Of a stretch of DNA of 51,081 nucleotides, positions 7,080 to 14,692 are shown piece by piece. Under the pieces are notes generated by a model. That model was not told the DNA's origin and made no database searches. It saw nothing but the letters and a program-made list of their open reading frames with translations. How positions within the stretch are numbered: position 1 is the first letter of the stretch; each line of letters begins with the position of its first letter. Source of the stretch: Phenylobacterium sp. Its GTDB lineage: Bacteria; Pseudomonadota; Alphaproteobacteria; Caulobacterales; Caulobacteraceae. A program made the position numbers and the translations under genes. The stretch lies in NCBI RefSeq assembly GCF_020253645.1, contig NZ_JADCBG010000141.1:1-51081 (forward strand), read 5' to 3'.

Positions 7080-7271
7080 TCAGGCCGCCTCCCCGCTCAG
7101 AAGGCGGTGGAGCGATGCAGCCGGGACCAAAGTCCGACCGCCGACCTTCACCACCGCAAGGCGGCCCGCCTTGATGGCGCGATAGACAGAGGATCTCCCC
7201 AGGGACGATACGCGGGCGGCCTGGGCGATTGAGTAGCAGAGCCGATCAGGCTCTTTGGAAACAGGGGACAT
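7080..7271 (-). CDS. AlpA/excisionase-like HTH protein
   Basis: The 63-residue protein carries a MerR-like excisionase HTH: YSIAQAARVSSLGRSSVYRAIKAGRLAVVKVGGRTLVPAASLHRLL. This is the HTH_17 pattern of Xis/AlpA proteins, which bend DNA at att sites or switch on the integrase. In a 6.4-kb element with a P4-type integrase this fits a recombination directionality factor. It is the first gene of the overlapping small-gene chain. A 33-bp palindrome (7347-7379) lies 76 bp upstream of its start. Confidence 0.8.
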   Translation of the reverse strand: MSPVSKEPDRLCYSIAQAARVSSLGRSSVYRAIKAGRLAVVKVGGRTLVPAASLHRLLSGEAA

Positions 7272-7346
7272 GTAGGGTCTCCATGGTCGGGGCCGGGATT
7301 GGCCCGGACGGCATGGAGCGAGTTAGACGGCGGAACATACCGGGAA

Positions 7347-7379
7347 TAGGGTCGCAATTCGCCGCGAATTATGACCCTA
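7347..7379. promoter_or_regulatory. 33-bp imperfect palindrome upstream of the excisionase-like gene
   Basis: The left arm TAGGGTCGCAATTCG and right arm CGAATTATGACCCTA flank a 3-base centre. The arms pair at 13 of 15 positions. It lies between the stop at 7396 and the start at 7271, both minus strand. There is no T-tract, so it is more likely an operator or recombination site than a terminator. Confidence 0.6.
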
Positions 7380-7395
7380 CGTCGCGAGACCGCCG

Positions 7396-8103
7396 CTATG
7401 TATCCGGAGCGCGCTCAGCCATGGCCACAAGTACCCCCAAGGGGCTATTCATGTCCGGGATGTGGTCGGAGAGTTTGGGCGGCGGCGGAACCCAGGCTCT
7501 CAGGGCGGCTTCAATCTCTTGAAGCGTCATCCCGGAGGGAGGCTCCCCCAGGCGCTCGCGGTAACGGGCAATCGTCGCCTCGGCTTCCCGCGCGAAAGTT
7601 TCGATCAGGTCACGAAGCGGCCCTGAAACGCTATACCGGCCAGGGTTCCAACGAAGCGCGGTGACATAGTCCGCCGCCGGGTATCCTGACGGTCCCTGCC
7701 CGATTACACCCAGCAGGGCACGTTCTGCCCGGGTCTCCTTCAGCTTTCGCTTGATGCGCTGGCCGGTTGGCTCCCGATATTTCTCCAGCTCGGATGAGGC
7801 AATTTGCTTCGCAATCGAATAGTCCGTCGGACGCAGGGGCGACCCCCGACCTTCTAGCAGGGCCTTCGCATCCCCAGCGATGTGCGGGAGTATCAGCCTC
7901 CAGTCATCGAGCTTCTGGGGTCCCCTGCGTTTGGCCCTTAATCGCTCAAGCTCTGCAATAAGAGCCGCGCGCCCAAAGCGGCGCTCCAGTATGAATAGCT
8001 CTGAACGCAAGTCGGGTGTCGGAAGCTCAGGCGCCGGTGTCACGCTAGACTGGGCGTCAGCGGCCTTAGCGCGCCGCCGTCCATGACCGCCGATCAATGC
8101 CAT
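7396..8103 (-). CDS. Uncharacterised protein of the integrative element
   Basis: The 235-residue protein is rich in charged helices. Notable stretches are RSELFILERRFGRAALIAELERLRAKRRG near residue 35, a Lys/Arg-rich segment REPTGQRIKRKLKETRAERALL in the middle, and a helical C-terminus. No signal peptide, membrane segment or catalytic motif is seen. I do not recognise a family. It sits between the NYN nuclease and the excisionase-like gene, all on one strand. Confidence 0.65.
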   Translation of the reverse strand: MALIGGHGRRRAKAADAQSSVTPAPELPTPDLRSELFILERRFGRAALIAELERLRAKRRGPQKLDDWRLILPHIAGDAKALLEGRGSPLRPTDYSIAKQIASSELEKYREPTGQRIKRKLKETRAERALLGVIGQGPSGYPAADYVTALRWNPGRYSVSGPLRDLIETFAREAEATIARYRERLGEPPSGMTLQEIEAALRAWVPPPPKLSDHIPDMNSPLGVLVAMAERAPDT

Positions 8104-8293
8104 TGCCCCGCCTCCCGCAGCGGTCCCGGAGTGTTCGGGGAAGCGCGCCGGGAAACGCGCTTGTCGGCTGGCCGGCCTATCCCCTGAGGCAATCCTGCGG
8201 TGGCCGGCGGTGATTGGTCAACGCGCGCGGTCCGGTCTTGTTCTGAACATGGCTATCTCAAAGTCCCCGCTTAGGCGTGGGACTAATTTCAAC

Positions 8294-9079
8294 CTACCAG
8301 CCAACTGGCTTTGCCAACCCATTAGGCGAGATTGGGTCAGGAAATTGAGAGTCACGCAACATGTGCGATTTAACGTGCCGGGGATGAGTCGCCACTTTCT
8401 TAAGCTTCGCTGCCAAACTCCCGTTGATTTTGGGGCAAGCAACATAGACTGGAATATTTCGTTCTCTTGCGACCATCTCTATAGGAACGCAAAGATCGGT
8501 ATCATTTGTGATGACAAGAGCCGCTTCGAAAGCGCCTTTCCATGCATCGTTGAGTAGATGCGCTCCCAGATTTACGTCTGAACCCTTCTCCTCCATTGTA
8601 TGGACCTGCACAACCAATGCGTCATTTTCCGGTTGCGCAGCTTGCCGCCCTCCTTGTCCGTACACACCGGTCGGAAGAATGGCGTTTTTCCTCAGGGATC
8701 CGCCTGAGACGGCATGGTTGCCTTGCGTTAAGTTCATTGGAGGCTGAAAATGAACCGTCGCCCCGGCGACCGGAAGGTTCGCTAAGGGACGCCAAGCAGT
8801 TTTCGCCATAAAGCTCCCAAATATTACCTCAACCTGGGGAAGGGTGCTTAGGGCAGAAAGATAGGCTTGTTGACGCCCAGGGGCGTCTGGGTCCGCGGCA
8901 CCGGAAACACGTGCAGTGAAATACTTGACGCGCTCAACTGTATCTTTTGAGGCAATAAGCTTTTGAGAGAGCTTAACTACGTCCAACCATTTGTATGGGC
9001 CATTCTTCAGGGCACCATAATACAGGTTGAACCCGTCGATATAAACATGAGTGCGAATGTCTATGCCCTCAAATGGCAA
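8294..9079 (-). CDS. NYN-domain (PIN-like) ribonuclease
   Basis: The N-terminus reads THVYIDGFNLYYGAL, the first acidic motif of NYN/LabA (DUF88) nucleases with Asp15. Further acidic motifs are EEKGSDVNLGAHLLNDA and ALVITNDTDLCVPIEM, so the metal site looks complete. NYN domains are PIN-fold, metal-dependent RNases. The gene is clearly AT-richer than its surroundings, suggesting separate acquisition. As cargo of a small island it may be an anti-phage or RNA-processing nuclease. The listed start is TTG; no ATG precedes the core, and the true start may be a few codons further in. Confidence 0.82.
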   Translation of the reverse strand: MPFEGIDIRTHVYIDGFNLYYGALKNGPYKWLDVVKLSQKLIASKDTVERVKYFTARVSGAADPDAPGRQQAYLSALSTLPQVEVIFGSFMAKTAWRPLANLPVAGATVHFQPPMNLTQGNHAVSGGSLRKNAILPTGVYGQGGRQAAQPENDALVVQVHTMEEKGSDVNLGAHLLNDAWKGAFEAALVITNDTDLCVPIEMVARERNIPVYVACPKINGSLAAKLKKVATHPRHVKSHMLRDSQFPDPISPNGLAKPVGW

Positions 9080-9334
9080 GGGCCGAGGTTTCCCCCGGCC
9101 CTCGAACCGCCAGCACGCTGACGGCGGGTATGGCGCGTTATTGCGGACAAGCGATTGGTTGTCAACTTCTGAGGCGACTGCAGGGACGCACAGCGCGCTA
9201 GCCGAAGGGCGTATGTTGGGAGGCTAACCGTCGCTACATCGATGAGTGGTGCAAAAGGGTGAACGTCACCCCCAGCGTAGCCACGATCTTCGACCGAAAC
9301 CCAATAAACCTGCCACCGTGTATGGTGAAGTCCC

Positions 9335-10588
9335 TCAGGCGGATTGCCTGAGCGGTGTCACGTTGTCGCCGGCGGCCACCGCCTCGCCCTCGCAATAGGC
9401 CGCCCAGTCCGCCATAAGCCGCACCCGGCGCTCCAGAAGATCGCCGCGCCGATAGGCGCGCTCGACCGCGTTCGCAATCGTATGGGCCAGGGCCATTTCA
9501 AGCGCCTCGTTTGAGTATCCCGTCTGTTCGGAGCCCCAATCCCGGAACGCAGATCGGAACCCATGGACGGTTTCCTCATGGCCCAAGCGCCTAAGCACCA
9601 TGGCCAGAGCCATGTTTGACAGATGGCCGCCCTTGGGGCCGGGGAAGACGGGCGCATCGGGCTCAGCGCCGGCCTTCCGCATTTCCGCCAGGATCGCCAC
9701 CGCCCGGGGGGAGAGCGGAACCCGGTGGAGCTTGCCGGCCTTCATGCGCGCCGCCGGGACCGTCCAGACATTGTCTTTCAGATCGACCTCCCGCCAGGTC
9801 ATGCCCAGGACCTCGCCAGTCCGGGAGGCGGTCAGGATCGCAAACTCCAGCGCGCGGGCGCCGACCGATCGCGCCGCCCGAAGACGCGCCATGAAGGCCG
9901 GAACCTTGGCGTAGGGCATGGCCGCATGATGGCCCCGAGTCAGCTTTGACCGGGCGGGGAGGATCATTTTCAGGTGGCCGCGCCAGGTCGCCGGGTTCTC
10001 GCCGGAGCGTTGTCCCTTGGCCTTGGCCGCGTTCAGGACCACTTCAATCCGGCCTCGCACCCGGCTTGCCGTCTCCGGCCGATTTTTCCAGATCGGCTCC
10101 AGCGCCGCCAGGACATGGGTTGTCGTGACCTCGGAAACCGGAATGTCGCCCATGTGCGGATAGACGTAGGTCTTGAGGGTGCTCCCCCATTGCTTCCGGT
10201 GCTTCGGGTTCCGCCAGCTTTCGCCATTGGCCTCAATATGAGCCTCAGCAGCGGCCTTGAAGGTGACGGCGGCTATCTTGTCCGCCTGAGCCCTCGCAAG
10301 GGCCTCAGCGGCCTCCCGCTCGCGTTCCTCCAGGGGATCGACGCCGGCCTTGACCTTGAGCCGCAGGGCCGCCGCCAGATCGCGGGCCTCGCTCAGCTTC
10401 ACGCCGTCCGGCCCGGCATCGCCTAACCCCAGGTCCCGCGTCTTTCCCCGCAGGGTGAAGCGGAAGACCCAGGACCGCGCGCCGGTGGGTTTGACCAGGA
10501 GCCGAAGGCCGCCGCCGTCAATGTAGCTCCCGGCCTCCAGGTTCTTGACCTGTAGGGCGGTCAGTTGGTTCTCGACCTTGCGCGGCAT
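9335..10588 (-). CDS. int: Tyrosine recombinase / P4-type integrase
   Basis: The 417-residue protein has the DUF4102 arm-binding N-terminus (LTALQVKNLEAGSYIDGGGLRLLV), a core-binding middle domain and a C-terminal catalytic domain. Catalytic residues visible are R256 (TASRTGEV), H342 and R345 (HGFRSAF), H369 (LAHTI) and Y379 (ERAYRRGD). It should cut and join DNA at the tRNA-Ser attachment site. It lies next to the distal repeat and is read toward the element interior. A 14-bp inverted repeat (10612-10648) sits just upstream of its start. Confidence 0.95.
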   Translation of the reverse strand: MPRKVENQLTALQVKNLEAGSYIDGGGLRLLVKPTGARSWVFRFTLRGKTRDLGLGDAGPDGVKLSEARDLAAALRLKVKAGVDPLEEREREAAEALARAQADKIAAVTFKAAAEAHIEANGESWRNPKHRKQWGSTLKTYVYPHMGDIPVSEVTTTHVLAALEPIWKNRPETASRVRGRIEVVLNAAKAKGQRSGENPATWRGHLKMILPARSKLTRGHHAAMPYAKVPAFMARLRAARSVGARALEFAILTASRTGEVLGMTWREVDLKDNVWTVPAARMKAGKLHRVPLSPRAVAILAEMRKAGAEPDAPVFPGPKGGHLSNMALAMVLRRLGHEETVHGFRSAFRDWGSEQTGYSNEALEMALAHTIANAVERAYRRGDLLERRVRLMADWAAYCEGEAVAAGDNVTPLRQSA

Positions 10589-10611
10589 GGCGTGGGTTCC
10601 CGTTCCCCTAT

Positions 10612-10648
10612 GCGTTCCCCTTAAGATAGCCGCTCTTTAGGGGAACGC
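10612..10648. promoter_or_regulatory. Inverted repeat upstream of the integrase gene
   Basis: GCGTTCCCCTTAAG (10612-10625) is mirrored by CTTTAGGGGAACGC (10635-10648), 13 of 14 positions pairing across a 9-base spacer. More GTTCCC copies lie at 10596-10606. Placed 24 bp before the integrase start and inside attR, it could be an operator for int or arm-type integrase sites. Confidence 0.6.
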
Positions 10649-10754
10649 AATGGGACGCAACGGGACGGATTGTGACGGGCGACTAGGCTGGAAGGCCCGG
10701 TTTTGTTGGGTTTGAGAGACATTGCGGGACGACATGGATCGAGTGTGAGGCGGA

Positions 10755-10770
10755 CTCTCTCACCGCCACC
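10755..10770. repeat. attR: second copy of the 16-bp tRNA-Ser repeat
   Basis: CTCTCTCACCGCCACC is identical to 4349-4364. The preceding bases do not match the tRNA T-arm, as expected for the distal half-site. Confidence 0.88.
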
Positions 10771-11098
10771 CACCCTCTCGACATCCCTGCCTGAGCAGAT
10801 GGGTTCCGCCATGTCGCGGAACCTGCGGGCCTATTCGCGCCCGAACCGTCGGTGGAGACGCCCCTGGGGGTGGGGTTCGAGGGGCGGTTTGGTCTCGGAA
10901 AGGGGGCGCGTCTCCAGGCCCTCCTGAAAGGTTGGGTCTCCCTGTGAACAGGGAATGAGCAGCGAATGTCTTCGTGCGCTCCGGGACCCCAGACGTGCTG
11001 TGGCTCCAGGATGTCCTCGTCAGATCAGAGGGTTCCGACGTGCCCCCTGAAACTCCGCCAGAAACAATTTGCGTCCGCCCCAGGAAGGGGACGGACGG
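10771..11098. other. Non-coding stretch with IS3-type end sequence
   Basis: No supported gene is present. The last 60 bases before 11099 resemble the outer end of an IS3-type element, directly before a transposase start. The rest holds only short frames of non-protein-like composition. Confidence 0.4.
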
Positions 11099-11190
11099 AT
11101 GAAGCGATCCAGGTTCACTGAAGAGCAGATCATCGGGATTCTGTGAGAGCAGGAGGCCGGGCTTTCGCGTCCGCGACACCTTCGCAATAT
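11099..11190 (+). pseudogene. IS3-family transposase start, disrupted
   Basis: ATG 11099 reads MKRSRFTEEQIIGIL, the canonical beginning of IS3-group OrfA proteins. A TGA (11144-11146) then replaces the usual lysine codon, and the frame continues EQEAGLS before losing similarity. Only about 25 codons remain. It is debris from an old insertion between attR and the lipoprotein gene. Confidence 0.7.
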
Positions 11191-11321
11191 CCTGGGCGGG
11201 ACGCTTGCAGAAGCGTCCGGCGGTATCCACGTCTCGCGGCAGATGGGAAACCAATGACCATCAAGCCTGTTCAAGGCCTCCGGCTGACGGGGCTTTTGAC
11301 AAACACGGACAGAGGGAAAAC

Positions 11322-11711
11322 ATGATGCGGACTGTTCTGGTGGCCGGTTTCGCGCTGGTGCTCGCAGCCTGCGGCGATGCCGCCGACCTGCAACCCGTGA
11401 AGCAGGGCGCACTCGATCTCGGCGGGCAGGCGCTCGAGGCGGCGAGCGGTGCTGTGGATACCAAGACGGCCTGCATGCTCGCCGGACAGACCGAAGCATT
11501 CTGTGGCTGCGTTCAAGACAGCCTGGGGTCCAGGATCACCGGCGAGCATCTGGAAGCGTTGAAGACTGTCTTCAGCGAAAGTCTCAGCGGCGAAGGCATG
11601 TCGGCCGCCATCGAAAAAGCCAGCAGTGTCGACGCGCCGACCCGCGAGGCATTGGTGCAATGTGCAACAGCCGCCGCCGTTGAAGGCGCTTTGGCCGAGG
11701 CGGGGAACTAG
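11322..11711 (+). CDS. Small lipoprotein of unknown function
   Basis: ATG 11322 (or the adjacent ATG 11325) follows AGAGGG at a normal distance and gives 129 residues. The N-terminus MMRTVLVAGFALVLAAC is a lipoprotein signal with lipidated cysteine at residue 17. The mature part has four cysteines (around TACML, FCGC and VQCATA), consistent with one or two disulfides in the periplasm. The helical mature region has no recognised family. A longer upstream frame covers IS debris and is not real. Confidence 0.75.
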   Translation: MMRTVLVAGFALVLAACGDAADLQPVKQGALDLGGQALEAASGAVDTKTACMLAGQTEAFCGCVQDSLGSRITGEHLEALKTVFSESLSGEGMSAAIEKASSVDAPTREALVQCATAAAVEGALAEAGN

Positions 11712-11803
11712 CCTTTCAACCCCTCTGACCGAGCGGCTGCTTGGGGTCAATGGCCGCCCCCCGCCATCCAATCTCGCATGACGGTTGTCGCGCCTAGAGC
11801 AGC

Positions 11804-12217
11804 CTAACGCTCCAGCTCGGTCCTCGACAGCCGTCGCGCAAGACGCTCGCGTTCAGCCTGCTGAGCCACTCGCCGTTCGGCCATCGGCGGCTTGCGGATG
11901 TCAGGGTGCAGCTCCATCGCCTTGAGCCAGGCCCGCCAGCCCCGCTCGAACTTCAGCACGCCCCGCCGGACCTCATGAGCCAGGTGTTGTCGCCGGGGAG
12001 GCTGTTCACCCGAGGAGGCGCTTGAGCGAAGCTGGAGTTGCAACACACCACTTCCAGCGGAACTCCCCAGATGAACGTGCATCAGAATGCCCGACTGACG
12101 CCTTCGGGTCGAGCCTTGATGGCCGCGCAGAACGAAGCGGATGTGCGCGTGACCGGTATCGTGGTGGTTGACTGCGACCCAGGAGAACCGTGCGCCGGGT
12201 TCGGCCCCCTCCGCCAC
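11804..12217 (-). pseudogene. Degenerate relaxase (DUF3363/VirD2-like) fragment
   Basis: The start of this frame reads FSWVAVNHHDTGHAHIRFVLRGH. It matches the conserved VAVDHxNTxHPHxHxxLRG stretch, with the HxH metal-binding motif, of DUF3363/VirD2-type plasmid relaxases, although one motif position has changed. Flanking relaxase sequence is missing and the following 100 residues do not continue the family. It looks like a remnant of a conjugative or mobilisable element lying outside attR. Confidence 0.45.
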
Positions 12218-12328
12218 CGAGGCAGCGAGAAAGACAGTTAAACTATCCCGCTATAGTCGGGCTTGCGGTGTCCGCCTAAAGGGCGCCGTTCCTGTTCCTA
12301 TCCTCGCTTGACCCCGAATTCATACTGA

Positions 12329-13264
12329 ATGACCTTGAACGCCATGGGTGTGCGGCTAATCATCGCTGTGACGGACGGCGACTGGTTCGAAACACTGCGT
12401 CACAAGCCGAACCTGAGTGAAGTCAACTTCTGGGCGCCTTCGGCGGCCCGGTTCAAGGCCCTACGCCCAGGCGAGCTTTTCCTCTTCAAGCTGCACTCAC
12501 CCCGGAACTTCATCGTCGGCGGTGGCGTCTTCGCCTATGCAAGCCAGATGCCGGTTTCACTGGCCTGGCAGGCCTTTGGTGAAGCCAACGGAGCCGCCTC
12601 GCTTGGCGAAGTGCGGAGCCGAGTTGCGCGATATCGCCGGCAGGACCCGGCGGACCGTGCCGACTTCCAGATCGGCTGCCGCATCCTGACTCAGCCTTTC
12701 TTCTTGGATGAGCGCGACTGGCTACCTCTTCCGGCCAGCTGGCAGCCAAACATCGTGCAGTTCAAGACCTACGATACGGCTGAGGCCGAAGGCGCTGTTC
12801 TTTGGGAAGCGGTATCGTCGCGGCTGGTAGGGACCGCCTTGCCGGGAGTATCAGAGGACGCAGAGCGCTTTGGCGCGCCGCACTTGATACGTCCGCGCCT
12901 TGGGCAAGGCGCCTTCCGGGTGCTGGTCACCGACTCCTATGAGCGTCGCTGCGCCGTGACCCGGGAGAAGACCCTGCCAGCTCTCGAGGCGGCCCACATT
13001 CGGCCTTATGCCGACGGCGGCGACCATGCGGCCTCCAACGGTCTGTTGCTGCGCCGGGACATCCACAGCCTCTTTGACTCCGGCTACGTGACGGTGACGC
13101 CTGACCTGAGGTTCGAGGTCAGCCGCCGTATCCGCGAGGAGTTTCAGAATGGCCGACACTACTACGAATTGCACGGCGCGCCGATCCACGCCCCGGAGGA
13201 CCTGAGCCGGAGGCCGGACCCTGCCGCGCTGCGCTGGCACAACGACAACCTCTTCCTCGCCTGA
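12329..13264 (+). CDS. HNH endonuclease with N-terminal sensor-like domain (COG3440 type)
   Basis: The C-terminal domain (about 195-270) is an HNH_2 nuclease: YERRCAVTREKTLPALEAAHIRPYADGG with the first His at residue 223, then ASNGLLLRRDIHSLFDSG. The N-terminal part (about 20-150) has FKALRPGELFLFKLHSPRNFIVGGGVFAY, a PUA/EVE-like pattern common in putative type IV restriction endonucleases. It probably binds DNA with unusual bases and cuts it, but the modification is unknown. In-frame ATG 12344 (MGVRLIIAVTDGDWF) may be the true start. The second HNH gene begins 8 bp downstream. Confidence 0.85.
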   Translation: MTLNAMGVRLIIAVTDGDWFETLRHKPNLSEVNFWAPSAARFKALRPGELFLFKLHSPRNFIVGGGVFAYASQMPVSLAWQAFGEANGAASLGEVRSRVARYRRQDPADRADFQIGCRILTQPFFLDERDWLPLPASWQPNIVQFKTYDTAEAEGAVLWEAVSSRLVGTALPGVSEDAERFGAPHLIRPRLGQGAFRVLVTDSYERRCAVTREKTLPALEAAHIRPYADGGDHAASNGLLLRRDIHSLFDSGYVTVTPDLRFEVSRRIREEFQNGRHYYELHGAPIHAPEDLSRRPDPAALRWHNDNLFLA

Positions 13265-13272
13265 GACGACGA

Positions 13273-14265
13273 ATGCGGTTCTGGTGGGTCAATCATAATC
13301 AGACGGCGCGCCAGGAGATCGACGGCGGCTTCCTCTGGTCACCCAAGCGGGAGGCCAGCGGCGCCCGGAGCCGCTTCTACGACAATATGCGCGAGGCGGC
13401 GCCTGGCGACCTAGTCTTGTCCTACTCGCAGCAGGCGGTCCGCTTTATCGGACAGGTGGCCGACTACGCCTTCACGGCCCTTAAACCCCCGGAGTTCGAA
13501 AGCCTCGGGTCGTATTGGGAGGCCGAGGGCTGGCTCCTTCCGGTCTCCTGGCTTGCTGTTGAACGACCAGTCAGCCCCAAGTCCCTGATTTCCAAACTCG
13601 GGCCGCTGCTTCCCGAGAAGTATTCTCCCATCCATCGGGAGACCGGCCATGGGAACCAGAAGGCCTACTTGGCGGAGGTGCCGTCCACAATCTTCCAGAT
13701 CGTCGCCCAGGCTGCGGAATTCCCAGACATCGACTCCAGCCGTCCCGGCGCCAACACCGCTCCGGGCGACCTGATCCGCGAGCTGATCGAGGACGAAGTC
13801 GAGGCGCGGCTGAAGGCAGAGCCCTCCCTCTCCGAGACAGTCCGGAAATCCGTCATCGAGGCCCGGCGCGGTCAGGGGCTGTTCCGGGCGAACGTGATGA
13901 AGGTCTGCCCCGCCTGTCCTCTGACTGGGATAAGCAATCCCGCTCTGCTGATCGCCAGCCACATCAAGCCTTGGCGCGTCTGCACGACGGCAGAGGAGCG
14001 GCTGGACGGCCTGAACGGCCTGATGCTGACGCCCGACGCCGACCTGCTCTTCGACCGCGGCTTCATTGGCTTTAGAGAGGCAGGGGAGGTGATGGTGTCC
14101 GGTCGGGTAGACCGGGAGGACCTGCGGCGACTCGGGCTGGGTCACATCAGCCTGTCACCGTCCGGCCTGCAGGACGCCGGCGCCCTCTGGCGGGAGCAGA
14201 ACCTCCAGGCGGCCCAGGCTGGCTATCTCGCCTATCACCGGGAGAACGTTTTCCTCGGGGGGTGA
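13273..14265 (+). CDS. EVE-like domain fused to HNH endonuclease
   Basis: The N-terminus (about 1-130) reads FWWVNHNQTARQEIDGG, then RFYDNMREAAPGDLVLSYSQQAVRFIGQV. This is an EVE/PUA-like modified-base-reader pattern with a shared aromatic cage region. A helical linker is followed by an HNH_2 nuclease (about 205-275) with VCPACPLTGISNPALLIASHIKPW (first His at residue 230) and LNGLMLTPDADLLFDRGFIGF. Known EVE-HNH enzymes are type IV restriction endonucleases that cut DNA with modified cytosine. It follows the first HNH gene by 8 bp, so both are probably one transcript. Confidence 0.85.
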   Translation: MRFWWVNHNQTARQEIDGGFLWSPKREASGARSRFYDNMREAAPGDLVLSYSQQAVRFIGQVADYAFTALKPPEFESLGSYWEAEGWLLPVSWLAVERPVSPKSLISKLGPLLPEKYSPIHRETGHGNQKAYLAEVPSTIFQIVAQAAEFPDIDSSRPGANTAPGDLIRELIEDEVEARLKAEPSLSETVRKSVIEARRGQGLFRANVMKVCPACPLTGISNPALLIASHIKPWRVCTTAEERLDGLNGLMLTPDADLLFDRGFIGFREAGEVMVSGRVDREDLRRLGLGHISLSPSGLQDAGALWREQNLQAAQAGYLAYHRENVFLGG

Positions 14266-14291
14266 GCGATCGTCGCCCGGCCGCATGGGCC

Positions 14292-14687
14292 TCAGGTCTC
14301 CTCCCTCACGAAGCCGGCCACCGCGTGCCAGCTTTGGAAGAAGAGCTCGTCTCCCATGAGGAACAGGGCTGTCTGGCTGTCCTCCTCGTCGTCCTCCGGG
14401 AAGACGATTTCGTAGTGGATCTCGTCCGCCGCCACGACCAGGGGCATCTTGTCGAGATAGGGCCGGGGTTCGCCGGCCCAGAGGATCTGGCCGCCCTGGA
14501 TGATGAGCTCGGTGTCCGAGCCCTCTGCATCCACCCATCGCCCCTGGAGGGCCTCGGGGAAGGCGGCCTCGCGACGCTGGCGAATCTCGGCCTCGGAACT
14601 CGACTTGCGCTCTTCCCGCTTTCGCTCGAGCCAGGCCTCGAAGGCGTCTGCATCGTCGTGCGGAGGCCTGTCGTCTTCGGGGGTCAT
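14292..14687 (-). CDS. Probable immunity protein for the adjacent nuclease toxin
   Basis: ATG 14687 (MTPEDDRPPHDD) gives 131 residues and lies 5 bp after the toxin stop. The protein is very acidic, with an Asp/Glu-rich N-terminus and EIVFPEDDEEDSQTALFLMGDELFFQSW. Acidic charge and tight downstream placement are typical of immunity proteins for basic nuclease toxins. The central part (GRWVDAEGSDTELIIQGGQILWAGE) is a beta-rich module. I cannot name an Imm family, so the role is inferred from context. Confidence 0.65.
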   Translation of the reverse strand: MTPEDDRPPHDDADAFEAWLERKREERKSSSEAEIRQRREAAFPEALQGRWVDAEGSDTELIIQGGQILWAGEPRPYLDKMPLVVAADEIHYEIVFPEDDEEDSQTALFLMGDELFFQSWHAVAGFVREET

Positions 14688-14692
14688 TTCAA

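Larger units (their letters stand above)
4349..10770. mobile_element. Integrative element inserted at tRNA-Ser(GGA), 6.4 kb
   Basis: The two ends carry an identical 16-bp sequence, CTCTCTCACCGCCACC, at 4349-4364 (tRNA 3' end) and 10755-10770. A P4-type integrase lies 180 bp inside the distal copy and is read inward. All supported genes in between are on the minus strand: integrase, NYN nuclease, a protein of unknown function, an excisionase-like HTH, two very small proteins, a winged-helix protein, an HTH protein, a helical protein, an HGG-motif protein and a small membrane protein. No capsid, tail, terminase or conjugation gene is present, so it resembles a phage satellite or a minimal genomic island rather than a prophage or ICE. 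Confidence 0.88.
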
